Below are positions 8,595 through 16,725 of a stretch of DNA of 55,723 nucleotides, one piece after another. Position numbers and translations under genes: made by a program. Position 1 is the stretch's first letter. Every line of letters begins with the position of its first letter. Source of the stretch: Parafannyhessea sp902761955 (GTDB lineage Bacteria; Actinomycetota; Coriobacteriia; Coriobacteriales; Atopobiaceae); contig CACWMM010000014.1 of the NCBI GenBank assembly GCA_902761955.1, positions 1-55,723 of the forward strand, written 5' to 3'. A model generated the notes under the pieces. That model was not told the origin of the DNA, did no database searches, and saw nothing but the letters and a program-made list of their open reading frames with translations.

Positions 8595-9710
8595 GTGGCC
8601 AACCACTTTCGCAGCAGCGAGCGGCAGGGGGACGACAGGCTTGACTCCACGAGTCCGCAGGTCCCGCAGGCCGATGCGGTCCAGGGCGACGGGTCGTTTG
8701 ACCCGCAGTCCCATGTAGACGCCATCGCGCGGGAGGAGGCGGCAAACGTCCGCAGCACGGCGGCGCACGCGGCGCCGGCTGCGCAGACACCGGCAGACCC
8801 CGCGCCCCAGGCGCCCGCGGACGCCGAGCCCCTGCAGCCTGTCACCACGGTAACGGCGCACACCGCAGAGGACGCGCCGCAGGCACCGCAGGGCGAGGGC
8901 CTCGTGGTGTCCCAGACCGCGGGCGACATCGAGTCGCAGCCAGAGACCAAAAGCGTCTTCGCACCCCTGCAGGATGACGGCAACCGCGTGGTACCCCACA
9001 CGGGCAGGCCGACCATCTCGCTTCGAAACGCAACACTCATCTACCCGGCCCAGCCCAACAAGCCCGCGCTCGACGGCGTGAGCCTCGACATCTATCCCGG
9101 CGAGTTCGTGTTCGTCGTCGGCCACTCCGGCTCGGGCAAGTCGACCCTGCTCAAGCTCCTCACGCGCGAGCTGCGCGCCACGAGCGGCAAGGTCATCGTC
9201 GCGGGCCAGGACCTCACGAAGCTGCGCGACAGGAAGGTCCCGTACCTCCGTCGCCAGATCGGCACGGTCTACCAGGACTTCAAGCTCCTGCCGGACAAGA
9301 CGGTGTACGAGAACGTCGCGTTCGCGCTCGAGTGCATCGGCAAGCCGCGCGCGGTCATCAAGGTCCAGGTGCCCGAGACGCTGCGCCTCGTCGGCCTCGC
9401 CGAGAAGATGGACAACTACCCCGACCAGCTCTCCGGCGGCGAGCAGCAGCGCGTCTCCGTTGCCCGTGCCATGGTCAACCGCCCGCCGCTCCTGGTGTGC
9501 GACGAGCCGACGGGCAACCTCGACCCGGCCATCTCGCTTGGCATCATGAGGCTGCTCGACCGCATCAACCGTACGGGGACCACCGTCGTCATGGCGACCC
9601 ATGACCGCGAGATGGTCGATTCCATGCGCAGGCGCGTGATCGCCCTCGAGGCCGGCCATGTGGTGCGCGATCAGGAGAAGGGAGGCTACGGCTTCTATGG
9701 TGCCATCTAA
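8595..9710 (+). CDS. ftsE: Cell-division ATP-binding protein FtsE with long N-terminal extension
   Basis: FtsE is the cytoplasmic ATPase of the FtsEX complex, which activates peptidoglycan hydrolases at the division site. GTG 8595 is chosen because AAGGAG lies 5 bases upstream. The 371-residue product is about 140 residues longer than typical FtsE (~225-230). Residues 1-139 are Ala/Pro/Gln/Asp-rich, low complexity and probably disordered. The ABC domain runs from about 140: Walker A GHSGSGKST at 176-184, signature LSGGEQQR from 279, Walker B LLVCDEPTGNL. It overlaps ftsX by 14 bases, so the pair is coupled. An internal start near the ABC domain would give a normal-length protein, but I see no good ribosome binding site there. 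Confidence 0.93.
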   Translation: MANHFRSSERQGDDRLDSTSPQVPQADAVQGDGSFDPQSHVDAIAREEAANVRSTAAHAAPAAQTPADPAPQAPADAEPLQPVTTVTAHTAEDAPQAPQGEGLVVSQTAGDIESQPETKSVFAPLQDDGNRVVPHTGRPTISLRNATLIYPAQPNKPALDGVSLDIYPGEFVFVVGHSGSGKSTLLKLLTRELRATSGKVIVAGQDLTKLRDRKVPYLRRQIGTVYQDFKLLPDKTVYENVAFALECIGKPRAVIKVQVPETLRLVGLAEKMDNYPDQLSGGEQQRVSVARAMVNRPPLLVCDEPTGNLDPAISLGIMRLLDRINRTGTTVVMATHDREMVDSMRRRVIALEAGHVVRDQEKGGYGFYGAI

Positions 9711-10623
9711 CATTGGGTACTCGCTCCACGAGGCCTTCCGCCACTTCCGTCGCAACTGGTCCACGGTGCTCGGGGCAATCGTGACGATCTTCCTGTCGCT
9801 CTTCGTGATCGGCATGTTCGTGCTCGGCTCCGTGCTCGTCGGCAACCTCGTCGGCAACGTGGAGGACCGCGTCACCATCCAGGCGTTCCTCTCGGACAAT
9901 GCGGACAAGACGGCCGTCGAGGCGCTCCAGAAGAAGGTCGATGGCTGGAAGTACGTCGAGTCCGTCTCGTACAAGAGCAAGGAGGAGGCGCTCAAGCAGT
10001 ACAAGGAGACGATGAGCAACCGCAACGCCGCGGACGCCGTCGCCGCCCTCGACGGCGAGAACCCCGTGCCCGCCTCGCTCGTGATCAAGCTGTCGGACCC
10101 GCAGGACGTGGAGAAGGTGGCGAACAGGCTCGTCAAGGACGCGGACTTCGCGAAGGTCGCGGACAACTCCTCCAACCCCAGCGACTCCGTCCAGTACGGC
10201 CGCGAGACGGTGGAGCGCCTGTTCAGCGTCACCTACTACCTGCGCATCGGCGCAATCGTGCTTGTGGCGCTCCTCGCGTTCATCGCGTTCGTGTTCATCA
10301 ACAACACCATCCGCCTCGCCATCTCGGCGCGTCGCCGCGAGATCGCTATCATGCGCCTGGTCGGTGCGTCTAATGGCTTCATCCGCGGGCCGTTCATGAT
10401 GGAGGGCCTGCTCGAGGCGCTCTTCGGCTCGGTTCTGGCAGTCGTCGCGCTCAACGGCGGCCTCGCCGTCGTCATGCCCAGGCTCCAGAACAGCCTGAAG
10501 TTCCTCTCGTTCGACCTGCCGGCACACGTGCTGGCGGGCACGTACGCGGGGCTCATCGTAATCGGCATGCTCCTCGGCATGTTTGGCTCTATGATTGCCA
10601 TGAGGCGCTACCTTAAGGTCTAG
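9697..10623 (+). CDS. ftsX: Cell-division protein FtsX
   Basis: FtsX is the membrane partner of FtsE and passes ATPase-driven movement to extracellular wall hydrolases. The 308-residue protein has a first membrane segment near residues 22-50 (TVLGAIVTIFLSLFVIGMFV), an extracellular domain of about 130 residues, then three membrane segments (IGAIVLVALLAFIAFVFI and two near the C-terminus) with the MacB/FtsX-type motif RRREIAIMRLVGAS between them. ATG 9697 (MVPSNIGYSLHEAF) lies inside the end of ftsE and has GGGAGG upstream. A hairpin follows before rnr. Confidence 0.95.
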   Translation: MVPSNIGYSLHEAFRHFRRNWSTVLGAIVTIFLSLFVIGMFVLGSVLVGNLVGNVEDRVTIQAFLSDNADKTAVEALQKKVDGWKYVESVSYKSKEEALKQYKETMSNRNAADAVAALDGENPVPASLVIKLSDPQDVEKVANRLVKDADFAKVADNSSNPSDSVQYGRETVERLFSVTYYLRIGAIVLVALLAFIAFVFINNTIRLAISARRREIAIMRLVGASNGFIRGPFMMEGLLEALFGSVLAVVALNGGLAVVMPRLQNSLKFLSFDLPAHVLAGTYAGLIVIGMLLGMFGSMIAMRRYLKV

Positions 10624-10649
10624 CCAAGCAACCGGCATCGTCCTCGTAC

Positions 10650-10683
10650 AAAGGCGGCGCGGCCTGCGGGTCACGCCGCCTTT
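10650..10683 (+). terminator. Inverted repeat between ftsX and rnr
   Basis: AAAGGCGGCG (10650-10659) and CGCCGCCTTT (10674-10683) form a perfect 10-pair stem with a 14-base loop. The second arm ends in TTT. It may terminate or attenuate ftsEX transcription just before the rnr ribosome binding site. Confidence 0.55.
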
Positions 10684-10704
10684 CCCTACCAAAGGAGGTC
10701 TCGC

Positions 10705-12756
10705 ATGGGACGCAAGCGCCCGCACAGGGGAAACCGTCGCCGTCCCGGACGGGAGGGCAAGCGCAAGGCGCACGTCCTTCTCACCGGAACGCTGCGCGTG
10801 ATGAGGCCCGGCGTCGCGGAGGTGCAGACGTCGGAGGGGACGTTTCCCGTGGCGCGCGGCGGCATCCGCGAGGGCATGAGCGGCGACGAGGTGCAGGTGA
10901 GCCTGCAGGACGTGCGCGGGCGAGAAAAGCTTGCGTGCGTGCAGAACGTCGTCACGCGCGCGACGACGACGTTCCTGGGTGTCTACAGGCACCTTGACCC
11001 GCTGGGGGCCGTCGTGCCGCTGGACGCGCGAATCAAGCGGGACTTCTTCGTGATCCCGCAGGACAAGAGCGCCGCGCGCCTGGGCGTGGGGGAGGGCGAC
11101 GTCGTGTCCGCCCGCATCACGGAGTATCCCTCCCGCCACAGCGCGGGCGTCGTCACCATAGACCGGCGCGTGGGCTCCTCCGCGGAGCTCGACCTCAACG
11201 TGGAGTCCGTCATCGCGTCGTATGACCTGCCAGGCGAGTTTCCCTCGGCGGCGCTCGTGCAGGCGGACGCGATCGCAGTGGACGCCGAGGCCGCCCTCGC
11301 GAGCGACCCGCTGCGCCGCGACATGCGCGCGAGCTGCGTCTTCACCATCGACCCCACCGACGCCCGCGACTTCGACGACGCCGTGGGCGCCAGGTGCGTA
11401 GACGACGGCTTCGAGGTGGAGGTCCACATCGCGGACGTGACGCACTACGTGCCGTGGAACTCGCCCGTCGACAACGAGGCCAAGCGCCGCGGGTGCTCCG
11501 TCTACCTGGTGGACCGCGTGCTGCCCATGCTGCCGGAGCGCCTGTGCAACGACGTGTGCTCGCTCAGGCCCGGCGTGGACCGGCTGTGCATGAGCGTCGT
11601 CATGCGCATGGACCGCCGCGGCAACCTGACGGACGCGCAGGCGTTCCCCACGGCCATACGCTCCGCCGCACGGCTCGACTACGACACGGTGGACGCGCTC
11701 CTGGAGGGCCGCGTGGACGCGGCGGGGCTCCCGTGCGCGCCGGACGCGGCGCCGCGGGTGGCGGAGGCCATCGCGGTGCTGGACCAGGTGGCGGCGCTTC
11801 GCATCGCGCGACGGGCGGAGCGCGGCGCCATCGACTTCGACACCCGCGAGGCAAGGGTCCGCCTGGGCGAGAGGGGCGTGCCCGTGGGGGTGGAGGTCCG
11901 CCGCAAGACGCGCGCGACGAGCCTGGTGGAGGAGGCCATGCTCATCGCGAACGAGAGTGTCGCGCGGATGCTGGCGGACGCGGACGCTCCGGCGGCGTAC
12001 CGCGTGCACGAGCGGCCTTCCCCTGAGGAGCTCGCGCAGACCATACCTGTTCTTGCGGAGTTGGGGCTCGTCCACGGCGAGCTTGCGGACCGCGTGGTCG
12101 CGGGCGACCCGTTTGCCATCCAGCAGGTGCTTCAGGCCGCGCGCGGCACCGCCGGCGAGGCCCTGGCGACGACGCTCCTGCTGCGCGCGCAGAGGCGGGC
12201 CGTCTACCTGCCACAGAACGAGGGCCACTACGCGCTGGGCGCGAAGGCGTACTGCCACTTCACGTCGCCCATCAGGCGCTACCCGGACGACGTCGTGCAC
12301 CGCGCGCTCAGGGCGCAGCTGGAGGGTCGGGCGCGTGGCCGCGAGCAGCTGGATGTGGCGCGGGGCCTCGCGCAGCTGTGCCGCACGTGCTCCGACCGCG
12401 AGCGCATCGCGGACGGCGCGGCCCGCGACACGCAGAAGGTCAAGATGGCCGAGCTGTTCGCCAACCACGTGGGCGAGTCCTTCTCGGGCGTCGTCGTGGG
12501 CGTGGAGCGCTACGGGCTCTTCGTCGAGCTGGACGACACGTGCGCGGAGGGGCTGGTGCCGGTGGGCGCGCTCGGCGACGAGTGGTTTGCGTACGACGAG
12601 AAGCGCCTGAGCCTGACGGGCGAGTCGTCCGGGCGCGCGTGGCGCTGCGGGCAGCGCGTGGCCGTGACCGTCACGGGAACGAACCCGGCGCGCGGGCAGA
12701 TAGACTTCGCGCCGGCGCAGGGCGCCTCGCGCGCGACGTCGCATGCATCAAAGTGA
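10705..12756 (+). CDS. rnr: Ribonuclease R family 3'-5' exoribonuclease
   Basis: RNase R degrades structured RNA and, with tmRNA/SmpB, clears nonstop mRNA. The 683-residue product has a basic N-terminal tail, cold-shock-type OB folds to about 200, and the RNB catalytic domain with TIDPTDARDFDD (Asp216, Asp222, Asp224 and Asp225 as metal ligands) and YPDDVVHRAL near 530. A C-terminal S1 domain starts near 590 (GESFSGVVVGVERYGLFVEL). It is shorter than E. coli RNase R (813), lacking the N-terminal helix-turn-helix. AAAGGAGG 8 bases ahead of ATG 10705 decides the start. Its place between ftsX and smpB matches a rescue/decay context. Confidence 0.93.
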   Translation: MGRKRPHRGNRRRPGREGKRKAHVLLTGTLRVMRPGVAEVQTSEGTFPVARGGIREGMSGDEVQVSLQDVRGREKLACVQNVVTRATTTFLGVYRHLDPLGAVVPLDARIKRDFFVIPQDKSAARLGVGEGDVVSARITEYPSRHSAGVVTIDRRVGSSAELDLNVESVIASYDLPGEFPSAALVQADAIAVDAEAALASDPLRRDMRASCVFTIDPTDARDFDDAVGARCVDDGFEVEVHIADVTHYVPWNSPVDNEAKRRGCSVYLVDRVLPMLPERLCNDVCSLRPGVDRLCMSVVMRMDRRGNLTDAQAFPTAIRSAARLDYDTVDALLEGRVDAAGLPCAPDAAPRVAEAIAVLDQVAALRIARRAERGAIDFDTREARVRLGERGVPVGVEVRRKTRATSLVEEAMLIANESVARMLADADAPAAYRVHERPSPEELAQTIPVLAELGLVHGELADRVVAGDPFAIQQVLQAARGTAGEALATTLLLRAQRRAVYLPQNEGHYALGAKAYCHFTSPIRRYPDDVVHRALRAQLEGRARGREQLDVARGLAQLCRTCSDRERIADGAARDTQKVKMAELFANHVGESFSGVVVGVERYGLFVELDDTCAEGLVPVGALGDEWFAYDEKRLSLTGESSGRAWRCGQRVAVTVTGTNPARGQIDFAPAQGASRATSHASK

Positions 12757-12834
12757 CGCGCAACGGGTAGCCTAGAACACATACGCAATCCCGCCGCGGG
12801 CGGGGCACGAGGGCGGCGCGGCCGCTGGAGGAAC

Positions 12835-13770
12835 ATGGACGAAAGTGGAATGACGGAGGGCCTGGCTCACGCGGAGGCCCTGATGATAGAGGGACAGAAC
12901 GACGAGGCGCTCTCCGTGCTCTTGGGCATCGCGGAGGACGCGGAGGAGTACGTGGACCGCAACTGCCCCACGACGGACGAGGTGCAGTGGTTCAGCTTCC
13001 CCACGATCTTCGAGCGGCTGGCGTACCGCCGCGTGGAGAAGGACCCGCGCGAGCTGCGTGACGTGGGCGAGCCCATGGACCGGCTGTACGGCGACCTTGC
13101 GCTTGCGGCCGTGCACACCGGCGACTACGACATTGCGACGAACGCCCTGAAGCAGGCGGTGCGCTGGAACCCCATGGGGTGCGAGAACCGCCTGAACCTT
13201 GCGGACCTCTTCCGCATGAACGGCGACATAAACGAGTACCTTGCGCTCACGTACTCCGTGTTCGAGCGGGCGAGCGACGCGCGCCACCTCGCGCGGGCGT
13301 TCGCGAACTTCAGCGAGTACTTCCTGGTGCAGCAGAAGCCGCGCACGGCCGCGGCGGCGCTGCGCGCGGGGCGCCGCCTGGGCGTGAGGGAGCATGCGCT
13401 CGACCAGGCGCTTGACCAGGCGACCGGCACCACGCACGACCCGGACCTGGTGGGCGACGACGAGGCCCGCGATCTTCTCGCCCAGGAGGGCCTGCCGGAC
13501 GGTGCCAACGCAGAGATCGCCATCTGCCTGCTGATGTGCGCCACGGACGCCGCGCAGGCCGGCCAGCAGGACGTTGCGACCAACCTTACGGTGCGCGCCC
13601 GCGACCTGGTTGGCGAGGACGCCTCCATGGCGCTGCTGAGGCTGATCCGCCAGAGCGATGCTGACCTCGCGGCGGACCGGGGTGCCACGCCGGGCCAAGG
13701 CGCGCCGGGCGAGAAGGACGCGCCGGATGGCGCCGACGGCACGGTCGGGGGTGACGCAGATGGCCGCTAG
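12835..13770 (+). CDS. TPR-like hypothetical protein
   Basis: This is a 311-residue soluble protein of unknown function. Its helical repeats resemble tetratricopeptide repeats: HAEALMIEGQNDEALSVLLGI near the start, and LALAAVHTGDYDIATNALKQAVRWNP followed by LNLADLFRMNGDINEYLAL around 85-140. The last ~40 residues are a Gly/Asp/Ala-rich tail. GGAGGAAC precedes ATG 12835. The gene overlaps the start of smpB by 11 bases, so the two are likely translated together. A scaffold role is possible, but nothing in the sequence points to a specific partner. Confidence 0.8.
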   Translation: MDESGMTEGLAHAEALMIEGQNDEALSVLLGIAEDAEEYVDRNCPTTDEVQWFSFPTIFERLAYRRVEKDPRELRDVGEPMDRLYGDLALAAVHTGDYDIATNALKQAVRWNPMGCENRLNLADLFRMNGDINEYLALTYSVFERASDARHLARAFANFSEYFLVQQKPRTAAAALRAGRRLGVREHALDQALDQATGTTHDPDLVGDDEARDLLAQEGLPDGANAEIAICLLMCATDAAQAGQQDVATNLTVRARDLVGEDASMALLRLIRQSDADLAADRGATPGQGAPGEKDAPDGADGTVGGDADGR

Positions 13771-14205
13771 CAAGGCGAAGGGCGGACGCCCCGGCATCAA
13801 GGTCATATCGAAGAACCGTGCCGCGCACCACAACTATGCGATCGACGAGACGTTCGAGGCGGGCATCGAGCTCACGGGCGCGGAGGTGAAGAGCCTGCGC
13901 GACCGCGCGGCGCAGCTGACGGACACGTTCGTGCTCATACGCGGTGGCGAGGTGTGGCTGCTGACCCGGACCGCCGGCGCAAGCTGCTGCTGCACCGCAG
14001 GCAGATAGATTACATGGAGCAGAAGCTCCGCACGAAGGGCGTTGCCATCGTGCCGCTTCAGATGTACTTCGACGAGCACAACCGCGTGAAGCTCACCATC
14101 GCGCTCGCCACGGGCAAGAAGCTGTACGACAAGCGCGCGGACATGGCGCGCCGCGATGCCGACCGCGAGATTCGCCGCGTGCTGAAGGAGCGCAGCCGCG
14201 CTTAG
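13760..14205 (+). pseudogene. smpB: SsrA-binding protein SmpB, internally deleted and frameshifted
   Basis: SmpB binds tmRNA and delivers it to stalled ribosomes. The N-terminal half is normal from ATG 13760 to GGEVWLL (IKVISKNRAAHHNYAIDETFEAGIELTGAEVKSL), and the C-terminal half resumes in another frame as DPDRRRKLLLHRRQIDYMEQ to the stop at 14205. The segment that should join them (family pattern NVHIxPYxxGNxxN, about 15-17 residues) is missing at about 13958-13963, with a net frame change corresponding to roughly 46 lost bases. The first frame would stop at 14008. Either the gene is inactivated, or the sequence has a collapsed or deleted stretch here. An intact tmRNA lies 1 kb downstream and smpB is usually kept where ssrA is kept, so a sequence or assembly error is a serious alternative. 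Confidence 0.85.
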
Positions 14206-14236
14206 CGTGCGGGGGCCACGCTTGCGACGCGGGGTC

Positions 14237-14264
14237 TTGCCGCGCCGGTGCGCGACCCTAGAAT
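14237..14264 (+). promoter_or_regulatory. Probable promoter of the flavin reductase-rubredoxin gene
   Basis: TTGCCG (14237-14242), a 16-base spacer and TAGAAT (14259-14264) sit about 50 bases upstream of the start codon. The -10 matches the TAGAAT seen before groES. Confidence 0.45.
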
Positions 14265-14312
14265 GTCTGTAAGCGCCCCGCGTGGGGCGAAGGCGTGCGT
14301 TTGGAGGAACAG

Positions 14313-15023
14313 ATGGACACTACCGCGTTCGCGAAGTTTACGTCCGGGCTCTACGTCGTATCTGCGTCCGGAGCCGATGGCACCTCGGCGTGCCTCATCA
14401 ACACCGGCTTGCAGCTCACGAGCACACCGTTGCAGATAGAGGTCGTCGTCAACAAGCAGAACCACACGCAGCAGGCGATCCTGGACGCCGGCCACTTCGC
14501 GCTCTGCCCGCTGGACGTGACGTGTGACATGGAGTACGTGGGCCGCTTTGGCTTCAAGTCCTCCGCGGACGTCGACAAGTTCGCGGGCATCGACTCCGCC
14601 GTGACGGCGCTCGGCGACCGCTACCCGCTGCCGCACGTGCTCGCCGTCGTTTCGTGCAAGGTCGTGGCGACGCTGGACGTGGGCACCCACATGGTGTTTG
14701 TGGGAGAAGTGCAGGACGCCAGGACCCTTGGCGATGCGGACCCGCTCACGTATGCTTACTACCACACGGTGCTGAAGGGAAAGACGCCGCCGAAGGCCTC
14801 CTCGTACGTTCCGAAGGAGGTCGCAAACACTGGGGACGGTTCCGCGAACGCGGACGACCAAATAGAGAGAGGAAACACCATGGCTGACGAGAAGAAGACC
14901 TACAAGTTCGTTTGCACGGTCTGCGGCTACGAGGTCGAGGTCGACACCCCCGAGCTGCCCGAGGACTACGTCTGCCCCGTCTGCGGCGTTGGCCCGGATC
15001 AGTTCGAGCTGGTGGAGGAGTAG
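14313..15023 (+). CDS. Flavin reductase domain-rubredoxin fusion (high-molecular-weight rubredoxin)
   Basis: The product is a 236-residue electron carrier. Residues 1-170 match the FMN-binding flavin reductase-like fold (FTSGLYVVSASGADGT, then LTSTPLQIEVVVNKQNHT). Residues 190-236 form a rubredoxin with the two iron-binding knuckles CTVCG and CPVCG. Proteins of this type (Hrb in Moorella) pass electrons from NAD(P)H to flavodiiron proteins that reduce O2 or NO. The nearby hybrid-cluster gene fits a nitrosative or oxidative stress role, which is inference. ATG 14313 follows GGAGGA. The rubredoxin part has its own ATG at 14880 preceded by a good ribosome binding site, so it may also be made as a free 47-residue rubredoxin. 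Confidence 0.88.
   Translation: MDTTAFAKFTSGLYVVSASGADGTSACLINTGLQLTSTPLQIEVVVNKQNHTQQAILDAGHFALCPLDVTCDMEYVGRFGFKSSADVDKFAGIDSAVTALGDRYPLPHVLAVVSCKVVATLDVGTHMVFVGEVQDARTLGDADPLTYAYYHTVLKGKTPPKASSYVPKEVANTGDGSANADDQIERGNTMADEKKTYKFVCTVCGYEVEVDTPELPEDYVCPVCGVGPDQFELVEE
14864..14882 (+). promoter_or_regulatory. Internal ribosome binding site and ATG before the rubredoxin domain
   Basis: GAGAGAGGAAACACC runs straight into an in-frame ATG at 14880, exactly at the rubredoxin domain boundary. The spacing is typical of a real start in this genome. Confidence 0.5.
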
Positions 15024-15231
15024 CCTCCGCAGCGCTCTGGCGCACGCGCGCAAGGGCGGGGTCGCGCTGGTGCGTGGCCTCGCCCTTCTCGCCCAGGCGC
15101 CCGGGCAAGAGGGCGCCGCGAAAAGTCGTGGTGTCTGGCGCGCAGGAAGTTGGGTAGACTTAACATGCTCGGGCGTGGCCCGGACGGCACTTTGACAGAC
15201 GCATGGTGGCATTCGGCCCCAAGCACCTCAT
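15024..15231. other. Gap upstream of tmRNA with a recurrent motif
   Basis: No gene is visible. CTTCTCGCCC at 15085-15094 is a copy of the recurrent intergenic motif. A short stem (GGCGCC near 15096, GGCGCC near 15112) may close the rubredoxin transcript. The tmRNA promoter lies at the right end of the gap. Confidence 0.5.
15151..15166 (+). promoter_or_regulatory. Probable tmRNA promoter -10 region
   Basis: TGGGTAGACTTAACAT contains TAGACT (15155-15160) and shares GGGTAGACTTAACA with the ftsE upstream region. Transcription from here would leave a leader of about 65 bases to be trimmed from the mature tmRNA. A TTGACA at 15192-15197 is also present but has no matching -10. Confidence 0.45.
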
Positions 15232-15595
15232 GGGGGCGACTGGTTTCGACAGGGTAGTTCTGAGGTGGGCAGCAGGCCGTGGTCTCCTCGCCACGTAAAA
15301 CAGGGGTACCGTCAAATTTAATTGACAACGATTCTTACCAGGGCTATGCCCTCGCTGCTTAATTATTAACTAGCAGCCGTCAATCCCGGGATCGCTCCCG
15401 TCCCCGGTGCGACGTCATTTAGGGAGATGCTCTCTGGGACGTAGTCGGTATGCCCAGGGAAAAGCAAGAACCGGCTGGGACGCCAAGCGCGGGTCGCCAA
15501 GTGCGCGGCGTCCAAGACCCAATTGGCGACTAAGCTTGTAGACACCTGCCAGGGAGCTGCGTTGGACCGGAGTTCGATTCTCCGCGCCTCCACCA
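15232..15595 (+). ncRNA. ssrA: Transfer-messenger RNA (tmRNA, ssrA)
   Basis: tmRNA rescues stalled ribosomes and tags the unfinished protein for proteolysis. The 5' end GGGGGCG (15232-15238) pairs with CGCCTCC before the encoded ACCA at the 3' end (15595). The diagnostic GACTGGTTTCGACA follows the 5' end, and GTTCGATTC forms the T-arm. The tag frame ends in codons for Tyr-Ala-Leu-Ala-Ala followed by TAA at 15360-15362. The likely resume codon is GAC 15324, giving encoded DNDSYQGYALAA; the resume point is inferred by analogy. The length is 364 bases, a one-piece tmRNA. Its partner gene smpB is broken in this sequence. Confidence 0.97.
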
Positions 15596-15605
15596 TGGAC
15601 TTCGT

Positions 15606-15640
15606 CGGCGCCCGCCCCGCAAGGGGTGCGGCGCCGTTTT
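15606..15640 (+). terminator. tmRNA terminator
   Basis: CGGCGCC (15606-15612) pairs with GGCGCCG (15630-15636), with further pairs inside and a GCAA loop. TTTT follows directly. This is a typical intrinsic terminator just after tmRNA. Confidence 0.85.
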
Positions 15641-15698
15641 GCTACGCATGGCCGGCCCGGCGCGGCGCGCCCCGGCCCCAACAGAGAGGGGGACGCCC

Positions 15699-16601
15699 AT
15701 GGCGGCCCAAGACACGGCCCTCGTGCTTGAGGGTGGAGGATTTCGCTGCATGTTCACGGCGGGCGTGCTCGACGTCCTGATGGAGCATGGCCTGTACGAC
15801 TTCGGCAGCGTGTGGGGCGTCTCGGCGGGCTCCATCAGCGCGTCGAGCTTCAAGAGCCGCCAGATTGGCCGCACGGCCCGCATCATGCTCGCGTTTAGGG
15901 ACGACCGCAGGTTCATGTCGTTCTGGTCGCTTCTGACCACGGGCAACATCGCCGGCGGCGAGTTCATGTACGAGGAGGTCCAGAACGTGCTGGACCCCTG
16001 CGACGTCAAGACGTTCAATGGCAACCCGACGCGCATGTTCAGCGTCGCGTCCAACGTAGTGTTCGGCACGGCGGACTACCTCGAGTGCAAGAGCTTCCCG
16101 GAGGACGTGGCCAAGGTGCAGGCGTCCGCCTCGATGCCGGGCGTGTCCCAGATGGTGGAGGTTGACGGCAACCGCTACCTGGACGGCGGCACCACGGACT
16201 CCATACCGTTCGAGGTAGCGCTCGGCTCGGACGGCGCGCGCAAGGTCGACGGCTACGACGGCGCGCAGAGGGCCGTCGTGGTGCTCACGCGCGACCGCGA
16301 CTACATCAAGGGCCTCGGCAACGAGGGACTGGTCCTGCGCAGCCACCGCTACGACGCCTACCCGTACTTCACCCATGCGCTCGAGACGCGCTACCTGCGC
16401 TACAACGCCCAACGCGACCTGCTGTTTGCCATGGAGGCGGAGCAGGACCCGCGCGTGCTGGTGATTGCCCCGCCGGACCCGGTCGACGTGGACGTCACCG
16501 GTGCGGACGGCGGCGCGCTGCTCTCGCTCTACGTGAAGGGGCGTCAGCAGGCGGAGGCCCGCCTGGAAGAGATAGCGGCGTTCATCGGCCACAACGCGTA
16601 G
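15699..16601 (+). CDS. Patatin-like phospholipase family protein
   Basis: This 300-residue Ser-Asp hydrolase probably acts on lipid esters; the true substrate is unknown. The oxyanion loop EGGGFR is at 11-16, the nucleophile elbow GVSAG at 40-44 with Ser42, and the catalytic Asp in DGG at 162-164. There is no signal peptide, so it is cytoplasmic or membrane-peripheral. It resembles the YjjU/DUF6363-type bacterial patatins, with a C-terminal helical region after about 200. ATG 15699 follows GAGAGGGGG. It stands alone between the tmRNA terminator and a GC palindrome. Confidence 0.88.
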   Translation: MAAQDTALVLEGGGFRCMFTAGVLDVLMEHGLYDFGSVWGVSAGSISASSFKSRQIGRTARIMLAFRDDRRFMSFWSLLTTGNIAGGEFMYEEVQNVLDPCDVKTFNGNPTRMFSVASNVVFGTADYLECKSFPEDVAKVQASASMPGVSQMVEVDGNRYLDGGTTDSIPFEVALGSDGARKVDGYDGAQRAVVVLTRDRDYIKGLGNEGLVLRSHRYDAYPYFTHALETRYLRYNAQRDLLFAMEAEQDPRVLVIAPPDPVDVDVTGADGGALLSLYVKGRQQAEARLEEIAAFIGHNA

Positions 16602-16624
16602 CGCCCCGCGCCCACGGCCACGCC

Positions 16625-16642
16625 CGCGGCCGCGCGGCCGCG
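16625..16642. repeat. Perfect 18-base GC palindrome
   Basis: CGCGGCCGCGCGGCCGCG is its own reverse complement. It lies 24 bases after the patatin stop codon and may act as an RNA hairpin at the transcript end. CTTCTCG and GGGCGAGAAG (16682-16691) follow. Confidence 0.5.
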
Positions 16643-16725
16643 TCCTTCTCGTCCGCCACCTCTTGCCCGACCACGGCGCCCGGGCGAGAAGCGCATGCGT
16701 GCGACTTGTGGCCAACTCGGCAGCT

